DNA from: Sva-07 sp942492715
GTDB taxonomy: Bacteria > Actinomycetota > Acidimicrobiia > Acidimicrobiales > Ilumatobacteraceae
Direction of reading: 5' to 3'
Assembly: GCA_942492715.1 (NCBI GenBank)
Contig: CALOFW010000002.1
Coordinates: forward strand, 62,001 to 126,000
Length of the DNA stretch: 64,000 nucleotides
The translations under genes were made by a program, and so were the position numbers. Shown in pieces: positions 27,589 through 36,918 of the stretch. The notes below the pieces were generated by a model. It saw only the letters and a program-made list of their open reading frames with translations. It had not been told where the DNA came from and did not search any database. Every line of letters begins with the position of its first letter. Position 1 is the first letter of the stretch.

Positions 27589-28620
27589 TCAGGCGACGAG
27601 CGGTTCGCAGCCCGTCCCCGCGAGCAGGTCGGCCACGATCGTTCGTTCGGTGCCGTCGAGCGCATCGTGAGCCGCGCGCAGCCAGACGAGACACTTGCCC
27701 TGGTACTTGAACGGGGCCTGGCGGTAGTCGGCGCCGTCGATCACACACGTCACCTCGTCGTCGCCGGCTGCCAACGCCGCGGCATTGGCAACCATGAACG
27801 GTGCGTAGGTCCGACCGATCTCGCCCAGGAACTCGTGGACCGTCGGTGGGAGTTGGTCGGGTGCAGTCCAACCGGCGTCGCCGTCGACCTCCCACCACGA
27901 CAGGTCGTCGACGCGTTCGATCCAGTGCAGCGCACGCGGGGCGCGTTCGACAGCGATCGCCATCGGGCTCGGGTCCCACCACAGCATCGGCTTGAGCTGG
28001 CCGTACAGCGCGAAGTCGCCTCGTCCCGGCCGGTCGCCCAGGAGGAAGTCGTTGGCGCCCAGGTGGCGCTGGAGCAGGTCGAGCAACCGGTGGTACGACG
28101 CTTCGAGGATCGGCTGGTTCCCGTCGGTCGAGCCGACCATCGCACGTCGCCGGATCTGGCGGTCGATGATGTAGTCGTGCATGCGATCGAGGGCGTCGTC
28201 GTCGGCCTGCATGTTCTGATCGAGGGGGAGCAGGCGACCCGCCTTCTCGATGTCGGGCTCGTAGGTCCAGCGGTAGTGGTACATCAGCTTGGTCACCCAC
28301 TCGTCGGCGAAGTCCTCGATCAGGCGGTCGATGAAGGCGAGCGCGCCGTTCGGCGGCGTGAGATGGCGGCCCGGGTAGTCGGCTTCGAGCCGGTCGATCT
28401 GCGGGCTCGAGTCGACCATCGCCTCGACGAGCCGACCCTCGTCGTCGGGGAAGGCGAGCACCGGGATGATCTTGACCGGGACGTCGGGGAGGTCGTCCCA
28501 GCGGGAGTTGCGCAGCACCCACCGGAACGGGAGACGCCGGTAGCGCAGCACCGCTCGCATCTTCATGGTGTACGGCGAACTGAACGCGCCGCCGATCGTG
28601 ATCGGGAGTGGACCGGACAT
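27589..28620 (-). CDS. Glutathione S-transferase-fold protein
   Basis: 343 residues. An N-terminal thioredoxin-like domain (ITIGGAFSSPYTMKMRAVLRY, then PVKIIPVLAFPDDEG with the cis-Pro) and an all-helical domain (FLLGDRPGRGDFALYGQL) follow GST order, with about 90 extra C-terminal residues. Actinobacteria generally lack glutathione, so the thiol partner, if any, is open. It lies six bases downstream of the nitroreductase on the same strand. Confidence 0.78.
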   Translation of the reverse strand: MSGPLPITIGGAFSSPYTMKMRAVLRYRRLPFRWVLRNSRWDDLPDVPVKIIPVLAFPDDEGRLVEAMVDSSPQIDRLEADYPGRHLTPPNGALAFIDRLIEDFADEWVTKLMYHYRWTYEPDIEKAGRLLPLDQNMQADDDALDRMHDYIIDRQIRRRAMVGSTDGNQPILEASYHRLLDLLQRHLGANDFLLGDRPGRGDFALYGQLKPMLWWDPSPMAIAVERAPRALHWIERVDDLSWWEVDGDAGWTAPDQLPPTVHEFLGEIGRTYAPFMVANAAALAAGDDEVTCVIDGADYRQAPFKYQGKCLVWLRAAHDALDGTERTIVADLLAGTGCEPLVA

Positions 28621-28626
28621 GTCGCG

Positions 28627-29127
28627 TCAGCTCCAGTGGTCGTAACGGACGAGTTCGTCGAGCGCCACCCGCGGCCGCTTGAGCGGGCTGTCGGGATGAT
28701 CGTTCACGGGGTACCCGAGCGTGATCACCATCGGCATCACCCAGTCGTCCGGGAGGCCGACCGCGGCTCGCGCCCGGTCGGGATGGCCGAGTGTGACGGG
28801 ACAGGTACCGACGCCCTCGGCGTGGGCGGCGATCATCATGTTCTGCGCCTGGCGGCCGACGTCGAACAAGCGCAGCTGGTCCTGTGGGCACGCGAACCCG
28901 ATCACCGCTGCAGACGATCCGATCCAGGAGGCGAAGTCACCCGCGGTGGCCAGCGCATCCTGCACCGCCTGATCGGTCACGACGATCAGGCGGTTCGACT
29001 CGAGGTTCTTGGCGCTCCCGGCCATTCGGCCCGCCTGGAGGATCCGACCCATCACGTCGTCGGGGATCGTCTCGTCGGTGTACATCCGGAGGTCGCGCTT
29101 CGAGATGATTGCTTCGTACGGGGTCAT
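28627..29127 (-). CDS. Nitroreductase family protein
   Basis: 166 residues starting at MTPYEAIISKRDLRMYT. The FMN-binding Arg pair is in KRDLRMYTDE, and the family's central GRQAQNMMIAAHAEGVGTCPV and terminal ITLGYP are present. Such flavoenzymes reduce nitro, quinone or ene substrates with NAD(P)H. It probably forms an operon with the GST-like gene downstream and the hypothetical gene upstream. Confidence 0.88.
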   Translation of the reverse strand: MTPYEAIISKRDLRMYTDETIPDDVMGRILQAGRMAGSAKNLESNRLIVVTDQAVQDALATAGDFASWIGSSAAVIGFACPQDQLRLFDVGRQAQNMMIAAHAEGVGTCPVTLGHPDRARAAVGLPDDWVMPMVITLGYPVNDHPDSPLKRPRVALDELVRYDHWS

Positions 29128-29188
29128 CCCGACAGTGTTCCAGGGGTGGCGGTCGGCGGACCCACGGAGCCGCCGACGGACTCTCGTG

Positions 29189-29929
29189 TCAGTTGCCCGG
29201 TCCTGCGACCAACTCGTACGTGAGGCCGTCGGCGTGTCCCGGTACATGGTGGCGGTACTCGACACGCAGGAGCTCACCCTCCGCGACGTGGACGGATTCG
29301 GGAAAGACCCACACCGCGGTCGCCCAGCTCGACAGCGGCCAGGTCCACGGATCGAGTGTGTGCTCGATCTCGCCGAACAGGTCGGCCCGGAACGTGACGG
29401 CCACTGCGTTGACGTCGCCGGGTTCGTCGAGCGTCAGCTCGGTCGTCGCCGTCACGTACGGATGGTCGAACGTGGCGAAGTCGATCGTTGCCAACGTCGC
29501 GACCGGTCCCACCGGCGGCCACTGCGACACGGTCTCGGCCTCCACCGGGTCCTGGATCGGTTGCCATGCGGAGGCGTCGAGGAGCGGCTGGAAGTCGACG
29601 TCGTACAAACGCTTCCATCGTTCGACCGCGGCGGGTCCGATCGACCGTTGGCGGGCGGCTTCGTCGTGGAGCATCCTCGCCTGTTCGGCCGGGTCGGCCC
29701 ACCCGCTCGTCGTTGCCTCGGCTCCCACAGCAGCGAGGGCTCCCGACTCGAGCAGGCCGTTGATCACGGCCATCGCCGGCATGAGACTGTCCTCGTCGAC
29801 GAACTCCCGGCGCAGCCCGGCCAGGATGTCGCCGAGCGTTGCCGGTCGTTCGGTGATCAGGGTGAGGATCCGAGGGTGAGCAGCTGGTCGTCTTTCGGCA
29901 GTGGAGCGTGCACCTGCCCACGTCAGCAC
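29189..29929 (-). CDS. Hypothetical protein
   Basis: About 246 residues if GTG 29929 is used; the start is uncertain and the open frame extends to 30055, overlapping the channel gene. The N-terminal half looks helical with a possible winged-helix region (HPRILTLITERPATLGDILAGL); the C-terminal half is beta-rich (TTELTLDEPGDVNAVAVTF, WPLSSWATAVWVFPE). The latter faintly recalls the beta-barrel of arginine methyltransferases, but no cofactor motif is visible. No function assigned. Confidence 0.55.
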   Translation of the reverse strand: MLTWAGARSTAERRPAAHPRILTLITERPATLGDILAGLRREFVDEDSLMPAMAVINGLLESGALAAVGAEATTSGWADPAEQARMLHDEAARQRSIGPAAVERWKRLYDVDFQPLLDASAWQPIQDPVEAETVSQWPPVGPVATLATIDFATFDHPYVTATTELTLDEPGDVNAVAVTFRADLFGEIEHTLDPWTWPLSSWATAVWVFPESVHVAEGELLRVEYRHHVPGHADGLTYELVAGPGN

Positions 29930-30011
29930 ACCCGGTGCGGTGGAAAGAACCCCGACGGTGTCGAGCCCTCGAATACCCTGTCGTGGTGCAGAATCACGAG
30001 GAGCCGACACC

Positions 30012-30590
30012 GTGACGGATCCCGAGGCACCGCTCGACGCTCCCGAGGAGGCCACGGTCGTCGCACGGTACGTTCGCGAGATTCCGAAGAGCGAACAACG
30101 GCGACTGGTCGCGGCAGCGGTCGGGCGAGCAGTCGTGGCGTGTGGGGGATTGCTCGTTGTGTACGCGCTGATCCCGTTCGACCGGGGCTCGCCGCCTCAG
30201 ATCGGAATCGTGGTTGTGGTCACGATCCTGCTGCTCGTTCTCGTGAGCCTGTTGGCGCTCCGTTCGGTCGCGAGGTCCGAGTACCCGATCGTGCGGGCGT
30301 TCGAGGCGCTCACCGTGTCGCTCGTCCTGCTCCTCGTCGCGTTCGGGGGTACCTACCTGATCCTGTCGAACAGCGATCCGGCGGCCTTCGACGAGACGCT
30401 GAACCACATGGGTGGGTTGTACTTCACCCTCACGACCCTCACCACCATCGGCTACGGCGACATCGCTCCGGTCAGCGATGCGGCACGACTGACGGTGATG
30501 GCGCAGATGGTGATCGATGTGCTGATCATCGGCGTGTACATCAAACTCGTCGTCAACACGGTTCGGTCCCGGCTCGGATCCACCGGCTGA
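30012..30590 (+). CDS. Potassium channel, Kch/TrkA-less two-pore-helix type
   Basis: 192 residues from GTG 30012. The selectivity filter TLTTIGYGD is exact. Hydrophobic helices lie at VVACGGLLVVYALIPF, IGIVVVVTILLLVLVSLLAL, ALTVSLVLLLVAFGGTYLIL and, after the pore, LTVMAQMVIDVLIIGVYIKL, so four helices with the pore between the last two. No voltage-sensor Arg repeat and no RCK domain, so gating is unknown. An acidic cytoplasmic N-terminus precedes. Confidence 0.88.
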   Translation: MTDPEAPLDAPEEATVVARYVREIPKSEQRRLVAAAVGRAVVACGGLLVVYALIPFDRGSPPQIGIVVVVTILLLVLVSLLALRSVARSEYPIVRAFEALTVSLVLLLVAFGGTYLILSNSDPAAFDETLNHMGGLYFTLTTLTTIGYGDIAPVSDAARLTVMAQMVIDVLIIGVYIKLVVNTVRSRLGSTG

Positions 30591-30697
30591 TCGACGAAGG
30601 TGCCGTCGGTCCGAGCAGGGATCGATCGGGCCCGCCCGGTCGGGTGAGTGAGTACGAGGACTCCCGCTCGCAGTCACCGTCGTGCTTGACTACGTGG

Positions 30698-31015
30698 ATG
30701 ACTGACCAAGAGAACACCGGCGAGATCGACGTGACCATCGAGACCGAGGTCGTCGACGTCGACGGTGACGGCGTGGCCGACGCCGTTGTCGAGACCACGA
30801 CGACGATCATCGACGTCGATGGTGACGGCGTGGCCGACATCGTCCAGGAGACGACGATCACCGCGATCGACGTCGACGGTGACGGTGAGGCGGACATCAT
30901 CGACGAGACGACGATCACCGCTGTCGACGTCGACGGTGACGGCGAGTTCTCCGACGACGAGATCGAGATCGAGGAGACCACCGCTGTGCGCGAGGACCTC
31001 CTCGACGAATCCTGA
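30698..31015 (+). CDS. Small acidic protein of four 19-residue DxDGDG (calcium-loop-like) repeats
   Basis: 105 residues, no signal peptide. After a 16-residue lead come four repeats of the form (V/I)DVDGDGxADxxxETTIT, the last diverging into an acidic tail. Each DVDGDGxAD matches the ligand pattern of EF-hand, dockerin and thrombospondin-3 loops, but the helices of EF-hands are replaced by Thr/Ile-rich strands. The repeats are also close at the DNA level, suggesting expansion by duplication. Calcium binding is inference. Confidence 0.75.
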   Translation: MTDQENTGEIDVTIETEVVDVDGDGVADAVVETTTTIIDVDGDGVADIVQETTITAIDVDGDGEADIIDETTITAVDVDGDGEFSDDEIEIEETTAVREDLLDES

Positions 31016-31029
31016 CGAGCACTGTGAGC

Positions 31030-31050
31030 TCCGGCGCGCGTCGCGCCGGA
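31030..31050. terminator. Hairpin terminator between convergent genes
   Basis: TCCGGCGCG/CGCGCCGGA, 9-bp perfect arms, 3-nt loop, between the repeat protein and the acyl-CoA synthetase stop codon. Confidence 0.7.
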
Positions 31051-31051
31051 C

Positions 31052-32632
31052 TCATCGAGGTCGGGTGAACTCGGTGCGGAGCAGCTTGCCGGTGGTGTTG
31101 CGGGGGAGTTCGTCGACGAAGGTGACGTCGCGGGGCACCTTGTGGCGGGCGAGGCGGGCGGCGACGAACGAACGGATGGCGGCCTCGTCGACGTCGCCTG
31201 AGCGGACGATGAACGCGGCGAGTCGCTGGCCGAACTCGTCGTCGGGTACTCCGACGACCACGGCGTCGACGATTCCGTCGTGCGAGAGCAGCACCTCTTC
31301 GATCTCCAGCGGGAACACGTTCTCGCCTCCGCTGACGATCATGTCGTCGGCGCGGCCCGTCACGAACAGCCTGTCCTCGCTGTCGAAGTAGCCGACGTCG
31401 CCCGAGGACATCAGACCGCGTATCCGATCCTTGGTGCCGCCGCCGGTGTACTCGGTGAACTGTGCATCGTTGCCGACGACGATCAACCCGGTGACACCGG
31501 TGTCGACCGCCTCACCGTTCTCGTCGACGACCTCGACCACGGTGCCGTCGATGACCCGGCCGGCCGTACCTGGTGCGGCGCGCAGGTCGGTGGGGGTGGC
31601 CAGGGTTGCCTGGCCGACCTCGGTCGATCCGTAGAGGTTGTAGAGGTTGTCGCCGAAGCGGTCCATCCATGCCGTCGCCACCGCGGCTGGGAGAGCCGAT
31701 CCGCTCGCCGCGACGATTCGCAGCGACGACGTGTCGTGATCCTCGGCGCCGTCCGCCGCCAGGATCCGCTGGATCATGACGGGCACGACGGCCAGCACGG
31801 TGGCTCGGTTCGTTTCGATCGCGGTCAGCGTTGCATCGACGTCGAAGCGACGGACGAGCACGGCGGTCGATGCGGTGGCAGCGGCGATCGTGAGCTGCGC
31901 CAGCCCCCACGCGTGGAACAGCGGTGTCGGGATCACGGTGATGTCACCCGACTGATATGGGATTCGATCGAGCACTCCGATCACGGAAGCGAGCCCGGCC
32001 GGTCGGCCGCTGCGCCGGGCCCCCTTCGGTGTGCCGGTCGTGCCCGACGTCAACAGCACCGGCGAGATGGGCCGACTCGGCAGGAGCGGGCGCGAGGAGC
32101 CGACGTTGCGGACGTCGTCGATCGGTCGGTGCGGGAACTCGCCGAGGGCCGTGTGGCCTGCACCGACTGCGATCACGTCGCCGTCGAACTCGGCGCCGTC
32201 GACGATCGCGAGCAGTTCGTCGTCGCACACGACCGCCCGGATGCCCTCGCGGCGCAGCACCTCGCCGAGCTGCGGTGAGGCGAATCCCGTGTTGAGATAC
32301 ACGCAGGTGAGCCCGGCCTTGGCCGTGGCGATCGACACCTCGACGAACTCGCGATGGTTGAAGCACAGCACTCCCACGTGGTCGCCACCGGAGAGTCCGA
32401 GTGATCGCAAGCCGTGCGCGAGTCGTGACGATGCCTGATCGAGTTCGCGGAACGTCACCGGTCCCCGGTCGTCGATGATCGCTGCTCGCCCGCCATGGCG
32501 GACCGCAGCGGCGCCGTACAGCGCAGCGAGCGTCGGCCCCCACCGGGCGATCGCGGCGGTCGTGGCGGCGACCTGGCGCGGGTCGAGCCAACCGAGCCGT
32601 CGCGCGAGTCGAATGCTGTCGGAGGCGGCCAC
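31052..32632 (-). CDS. AMP-dependent acyl-CoA synthetase/ligase
   Basis: 526 residues from GTG 32632, chosen because a strong GGGGGAGG ribosome site sits just upstream. ANL-family motifs: P-loop LLTSGTTGTPKGA, YGSTEVG, the hinge region SGDVGYFDSEDRLFVTGR, and the C-terminal catalytic Lys in PRNTTGKLLR. It activates a carboxylic acid as acyl-AMP and transfers it to CoA. The two VOC genes lie directly upstream on the same strand. The chain length or acid is not evident. Confidence 0.92.
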   Translation of the reverse strand: MAASDSIRLARRLGWLDPRQVAATTAAIARWGPTLAALYGAAAVRHGGRAAIIDDRGPVTFRELDQASSRLAHGLRSLGLSGGDHVGVLCFNHREFVEVSIATAKAGLTCVYLNTGFASPQLGEVLRREGIRAVVCDDELLAIVDGAEFDGDVIAVGAGHTALGEFPHRPIDDVRNVGSSRPLLPSRPISPVLLTSGTTGTPKGARRSGRPAGLASVIGVLDRIPYQSGDITVIPTPLFHAWGLAQLTIAAATASTAVLVRRFDVDATLTAIETNRATVLAVVPVMIQRILAADGAEDHDTSSLRIVAASGSALPAAVATAWMDRFGDNLYNLYGSTEVGQATLATPTDLRAAPGTAGRVIDGTVVEVVDENGEAVDTGVTGLIVVGNDAQFTEYTGGGTKDRIRGLMSSGDVGYFDSEDRLFVTGRADDMIVSGGENVFPLEIEEVLLSHDGIVDAVVVGVPDDEFGQRLAAFIVRSGDVDEAAIRSFVAARLARHKVPRDVTFVDELPRNTTGKLLRTEFTRPR

Positions 32633-32660
32633 GGCGACAGCCTCCCCCAGAAGTGGAGGT

Positions 32661-33107
32661 TCAGAAGAACTGATCGATGAGAATCGGATTCCCATCGGGA
32701 TCGACCAACGTGATCGATCCTGCTCCGGTCGACCCGTCCTCGATCGCACTGTCGACCTCGAGCCCGGCGGCGATCAGGTGATCTCGGAGTTCGCGGACGT
32801 CGGTGAACGCCTCGAGTCGTTCCATGCGGGTGGTCAGGCCTGGATTGAACGTGAGCATGTTGCGTTCGAACAGGCCGCTGAAGAGCCCGAGGGTCGTTTC
32901 GCCGTTCTTGAGGATCAGCCAGCCGTCGTCAGGATTGCCGCCCGCTTCGACGAAGCCGAGCTTGCCGTAGAACTCCCGCGACGCTCCCAGGTCGGCGACG
33001 CTCAACGACAACGAGAAGACGCCGAGTTCGAGCGTGCCGGGCAGCGATGGATCGGTCGCCGCAGCGACCGGAAGCGAGCCCGGGTCGAAGCCGCCGTCGT
33101 CACTCAC
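32661..33107 (-). CDS. VOC/glyoxalase-fold protein
   Basis: 148 residues from GTG 33107, which overlaps the upstream VOC stop codon (GTGA). One betaalphabetabetabeta pair: ELGVFSLSLSVADLGASREF, GFVEAGG, then TLVDPDGNPILIDQF. Such proteins are antibiotic-binding proteins, dioxygenases or isomerases; metal residues are not clear. Translationally coupled to the 260-residue VOC gene. Confidence 0.82.
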   Translation of the reverse strand: MSDDGGFDPGSLPVAAATDPSLPGTLELGVFSLSLSVADLGASREFYGKLGFVEAGGNPDDGWLILKNGETTLGLFSGLFERNMLTFNPGLTTRMERLEAFTDVRELRDHLIAAGLEVDSAIEDGSTGAGSITLVDPDGNPILIDQFF

Positions 33108-33886
33108 GATGCTGGCTCCATGATCGCGAACATGGCGCCATGCGGGTCGGCCATGGTTGCCAACGTCCCGACTCCCGGTATCTCGGTGGCCTCCATCAGG
33201 GCCTGTCCGCCGAGGGTCTTCGCGACGTCGACGGTCGCCGCGGCATCGTCCACCATGAAGTACGCGCTCCAGAAGGTCGGCATGCCATCGATCGGCGGAG
33301 CCATCGCCCCGGCGATCCCGTCCTCGTTGCCGCCTTCGACGCTGAACACCGTGTACGACCCCGATGGCATCGGCGTGGTCTGCGCCGTCCAGCCGAAGAC
33401 CTCCGCATAGAACGGTGCGACAGCAGCGGGATCGGGTGTGATCAGCTCCGCCCAACTGAAGGCGCCGTGCTCGTTCACGACCTCGCAGCCGATGTGCTCC
33501 TTGGCCTGCCACAGGCAGATCACCGCGCCGGCTGGATCGGCGATCACGGCGAATCGCCCAGCCTCCATCGCGTCCATCGGCGGCCGCATCACCGATCCGC
33601 CGGCCGAAGCAACCTTGGCGACCGCCGTGTCGATGTCGTCGACGGTCACGTAGATGCTCCACGTCGGAGGCATCCCCGAGGCAGTCATCTCGGGAGCCAA
33701 GGGCATCATGCCGGCCGCGCTGTGCCCATCGAGGTTCGCCATCGTGTAGTCACCGTTCTCGGATGGCTGGCCGTCGTAGGTCCAGCCGAACAGCGAGCCG
33801 TAGAAGTCCTTGGACGCCGCCGGGTCTGGCGTCGCCAGGTCGATCCAGCTCGGCACGCCGTGCGGGTACGCGGTCATCGTGGTCAT
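33104..33886 (-). CDS. Tandem VOC-domain protein (bleomycin-resistance/dioxygenase superfamily)
   Basis: 260 residues from ATG 33886, preceded by GGGAGGGG. Two VOC modules: WIDLATPDPAASKDFYGSLF ... ADPAGAVICLWQ, and WAELITPDPAAVAPFYAEVF ... ADPHGAMFAIM. This resembles hydroxylase-like VOC proteins of actinobacteria. First gene of the VOC-VOC-acyl-CoA synthetase set. Confidence 0.85.
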   Translation of the reverse strand: MTTMTAYPHGVPSWIDLATPDPAASKDFYGSLFGWTYDGQPSENGDYTMANLDGHSAAGMMPLAPEMTASGMPPTWSIYVTVDDIDTAVAKVASAGGSVMRPPMDAMEAGRFAVIADPAGAVICLWQAKEHIGCEVVNEHGAFSWAELITPDPAAVAPFYAEVFGWTAQTTPMPSGSYTVFSVEGGNEDGIAGAMAPPIDGMPTFWSAYFMVDDAAATVDVAKTLGGQALMEATEIPGVGTLATMADPHGAMFAIMEPAS

Positions 33887-33962
33887 CGGGTTCCCCTCCC
33901 GTCGTCGCATCGACCGTACCGCTGCGGTTGCGGCTCCACAAGGGTGTACCGGTGACGCTGAG

Positions 33963-33990
33963 CGGCGGCCGGTCGATCGACCGGCCGCCG
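33963..33990. terminator. 28-bp perfect palindrome, terminator of the sulfatase fusion gene
   Basis: CGGCGGCCGGTCGA/TCGACCGGCCGCCG with no loop, flanked by GCTGA...TCAGC. It lies between the sulfatase stop codon (34018) and the VOC start (33886). Confidence 0.7.
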
Positions 33991-34017
33991 TTCGTCAGCG
34001 AGTGTGCTGGTTGTCGG

Positions 34018-36918
34018 TCAGCCCGCGACGCCGCCGCCAACCGCGTGGTCGTGCTCGTGCTGATGGAGCGCTTGCGCTTCTTCGTGGGTGACCGGTGCGA
34101 GGTCGAAGGTGACCTTGTCGATCGTGCCCGTGAAGGCGTACGGCGCCTGATCCTCGTAGTCGAGATCGACCACGAGCCCGTTGTCCCGGCCGATGTCGAG
34201 TCCGGCGTACGACGTGAAGGCAATCGGCACCGTGTGCGCCATCCTGCCCTCGCCGATCTGGGTGTCGTCGGCCCACAGCGTGACGGTGCCGCTCGAGCCC
34301 GGCTTCAGCTCGTCGCTCTCGAAGAGCATCCTGAGCGTGACCTTCCCGGTCGGGATCGGGGTCTCGGAGACCTGCTTGTAGCGCTCCACGCCGAGGAACG
34401 AATAGGTGTGGGTGAGCTTGCCGTCACCGTCGACCCACAGTGAGAACCCGCCGATGAAGTCGGCGTTCGCCACCAGCACTCCCTGGGCGCCTGATTCCGG
34501 CACCTCGACCTCTGCCTCGATCGAGTACGACCGACCGTAGATCCGGGGGATCATGCCGCGCTGGACGTTCTGCACGTCACCAGCGAACGGGAATCGGGTC
34601 TGCGTCGGCATCGGAGGCAGGATGCCGTAGATGACCGAGAGGCCGCCCATCAGCGGCAGCACACGGTTGCGTTCGGCCTCGCTCCACCACAACTCCTGGA
34701 GCTCGAGCACCTTGTCGGGGTGGTCGGCGGCGATGTCGTGGGCCTGCGAGAAGTCCTTGGTGAGATCGTAGAGCTCCCAGCCGACATCGCGATCGGGATC
34801 CCAGTCGGCGTCGGGGCCGAATGCCGCGAGTGTCGCCGGTGAGACGTCCCACGGGAGGCGTTCGGGCCGTGACGCGGCCCACCATCCGTCCTTGTACATG
34901 CCGCGACTCCCGAACATCTCGAAGAACTGCTGCGTGTGCTGCTCGGGGGCTGCGGGGTCGTCGAAGGAGTAGAGGAAGCTCGTGCCGTCCATCGGCTCCT
35001 GGGCGATGCCGTCGACCAAGTCGGGCTCGGGGATCCCCGCGGCCTGGAGCACGGTCGGGCCGATGTCGATGACGTGGGTGAACTGCGTGCGGACCTCAGC
35101 GTCCGGAGCGATGCTCGCCGGCCAGGCAACCACCATCGGATCCCGGGTGCCGCCGAGATGGCTGGCGGTCTGCTTGCCGAACTTGAACGGGGCGTTGCAG
35201 GCGTGCGCCCACGCGCCGGCGAAGTGCGGCGCGGTGTGGATGCCGCCGAGCCCTTCGATGCCGCCGTACTGCTCGATCAATGCCAGCTGCTGGTCGGGGT
35301 CGAGCACGAGTCCGTTGAGGAACGTGAGCTCGTTGAACGAGCCCGTGACCGTGCCCTCCATCGAGGCGCCGTTGTCGCCCCAGATGTAGAAGATGAGCGT
35401 GTTGTCGAGATCGCCCATCTTCTCGACCTCGTCGATCAGGCGGCCGATGTTCCAGTCGGCGTTCTCCGAATAGCCGGCGAACACCTCCATCTGTCGGGCG
35501 TACAGCTTCTTCTCGCTGTCGGTCAGGGTGTCCCACGCCGGGAAGAAGTCGGGTCGTTCGGTCAGTTCGGTGTCCTGGGGGACGACGCCGAGTTCCTTCT
35601 GGCGGGCGAGCGTCCGCTCGCGCAGCGCGTCCCAACCGTCGTCGAACTGGCCCTTGTACTTGTCGGCCCAGTCGTTGGCCACGTGGTGCGGGGCATGGCT
35701 ACAGCCGGTCGAATAGAACATCATCCAGGGCTTCTGGGCGTCCTGGGCGCGGACCGCGTGCAGCCACTCGACGGCCTTGTCGGTGATGTCGTCGGGGAAG
35801 TAGTACTGCGAGCCGTCGTCGTTGGTCGGCACGCCGACGATCGAGTCGTCGAGCGTGATGACGGGGTCGTACTGGCCGGCGGCACCGCTCAGGAAACCCC
35901 ACCAGTGGTCGAACCCCCACGACTTGGGCCAGTGGTCGAACGGACCGGCGGCGCCTTGGACGTTGTCGGGCGTGAGGTGCCACTTGCCGAACCCGCCGGT
36001 GACGTAGCCGTTGTCGCGCAGGATGCGGGGGAATCCGGCGCAGGACTTCGGCTTCGCTGCGGTGTAGCCGGGGAACGGGCCGGGATACTCGGCGATCGAG
36101 CCGAACCCGACCCGGTGCTGGTTGCGGCCGGTCAGGAGCGCGGCGCGGGTGGGGGAGCAGACGGCGGTCACGTGGAACCGGTTGTAGGTGATTCCCATCT
36201 CGCCGATCCGGCTGAACGTCGGTGTGGAGACCGGGCCGCCGAAGGTGTCGGGCGTGCCGTAGCCGGCGTCGTCGATGAGCACCACCAGCACGTTCGGTGC
36301 TCCTGCGGGCGCGGCCGGCCCCGGGATCATCGACCAGTCGGCGACCGAGTCCTTCATCGTGCGTCCGGCGACCCCGGCGAATGTCTTGTCGGGGATCGGC
36401 AGGCGCGAGCGGTCAGGGGTGAACTTGCCGGCGGCTTCGGCCAAGGAGGACTTGAGGTCGGCGAGGCCATCCATCGGTGCGACCGAATGCGCCGGCGTAC
36501 CCGACAATGCCCGCTCAGCGGCGAGGCGATCGTCGGGGTCGATCAGCGCAATGATCGCGGCGGAGCCGACGGGAAGGTTCTCGCCGAGATTCTCGTCCAG
36601 TTGAGCGTCGACCTTCTTCTTGGTGAACTTGCCGACCAGTCCGCCGACCGCGCCGCCGACCACGACGGCGCCGAGCATCGGTGGGTTGAACAGCCCGACG
36701 AGGACGCCGACACCACCGCCCCATCCCAGGCCCTTCCGGCCGAGGTGGTCGGACGTGTGGGTGACCTTGACGTTGCCGTCGTCGGCATGCTCGATCAGGA
36801 TGATGCCATCGGTGGTGACGCTCTTGTCGGCCACTGCCGCACTCAGCGCATCGAAGTCCTTGCTCGCGGCATCGGCGGACGGGTACGCCGCCATCAGGAG
36901 TTCGAAGGTCTCGCTCAT
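34018..36918 (-). CDS. Arylsulfatase with N-terminal DUF1269-like domain
   Basis: 966 residues. Residues 1-165 form a DUF1269-type domain: an alpha/beta start (FELLMAAYPSADAASKDFDAL) and a Gly-rich hydrophobic hairpin (GGGVGVLVGLF, GAVVVGGAVGGLVGKF, ~68-98) that could insert in or bind a membrane. The sulfatase begins near 205 (PNVLVVLIDDAGYG), with the formylglycine signature CSPTR (Cys254, Pro256, Arg258). A beta-rich C-terminal part follows, as in large type I arylsulfatases. No signal peptide, so a cytosolic, possibly membrane-associated enzyme. It would need maturation by a formylglycine-generating enzyme; one is encoded at 42539. Confidence 0.92.
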   Translation of the reverse strand: MSETFELLMAAYPSADAASKDFDALSAAVADKSVTTDGIILIEHADDGNVKVTHTSDHLGRKGLGWGGGVGVLVGLFNPPMLGAVVVGGAVGGLVGKFTKKKVDAQLDENLGENLPVGSAAIIALIDPDDRLAAERALSGTPAHSVAPMDGLADLKSSLAEAAGKFTPDRSRLPIPDKTFAGVAGRTMKDSVADWSMIPGPAAPAGAPNVLVVLIDDAGYGTPDTFGGPVSTPTFSRIGEMGITYNRFHVTAVCSPTRAALLTGRNQHRVGFGSIAEYPGPFPGYTAAKPKSCAGFPRILRDNGYVTGGFGKWHLTPDNVQGAAGPFDHWPKSWGFDHWWGFLSGAAGQYDPVITLDDSIVGVPTNDDGSQYYFPDDITDKAVEWLHAVRAQDAQKPWMMFYSTGCSHAPHHVANDWADKYKGQFDDGWDALRERTLARQKELGVVPQDTELTERPDFFPAWDTLTDSEKKLYARQMEVFAGYSENADWNIGRLIDEVEKMGDLDNTLIFYIWGDNGASMEGTVTGSFNELTFLNGLVLDPDQQLALIEQYGGIEGLGGIHTAPHFAGAWAHACNAPFKFGKQTASHLGGTRDPMVVAWPASIAPDAEVRTQFTHVIDIGPTVLQAAGIPEPDLVDGIAQEPMDGTSFLYSFDDPAAPEQHTQQFFEMFGSRGMYKDGWWAASRPERLPWDVSPATLAAFGPDADWDPDRDVGWELYDLTKDFSQAHDIAADHPDKVLELQELWWSEAERNRVLPLMGGLSVIYGILPPMPTQTRFPFAGDVQNVQRGMIPRIYGRSYSIEAEVEVPESGAQGVLVANADFIGGFSLWVDGDGKLTHTYSFLGVERYKQVSETPIPTGKVTLRMLFESDELKPGSSGTVTLWADDTQIGEGRMAHTVPIAFTSYAGLDIGRDNGLVVDLDYEDQAPYAFTGTIDKVTFDLAPVTHEEAQALHQHEHDHAVGGGVAG

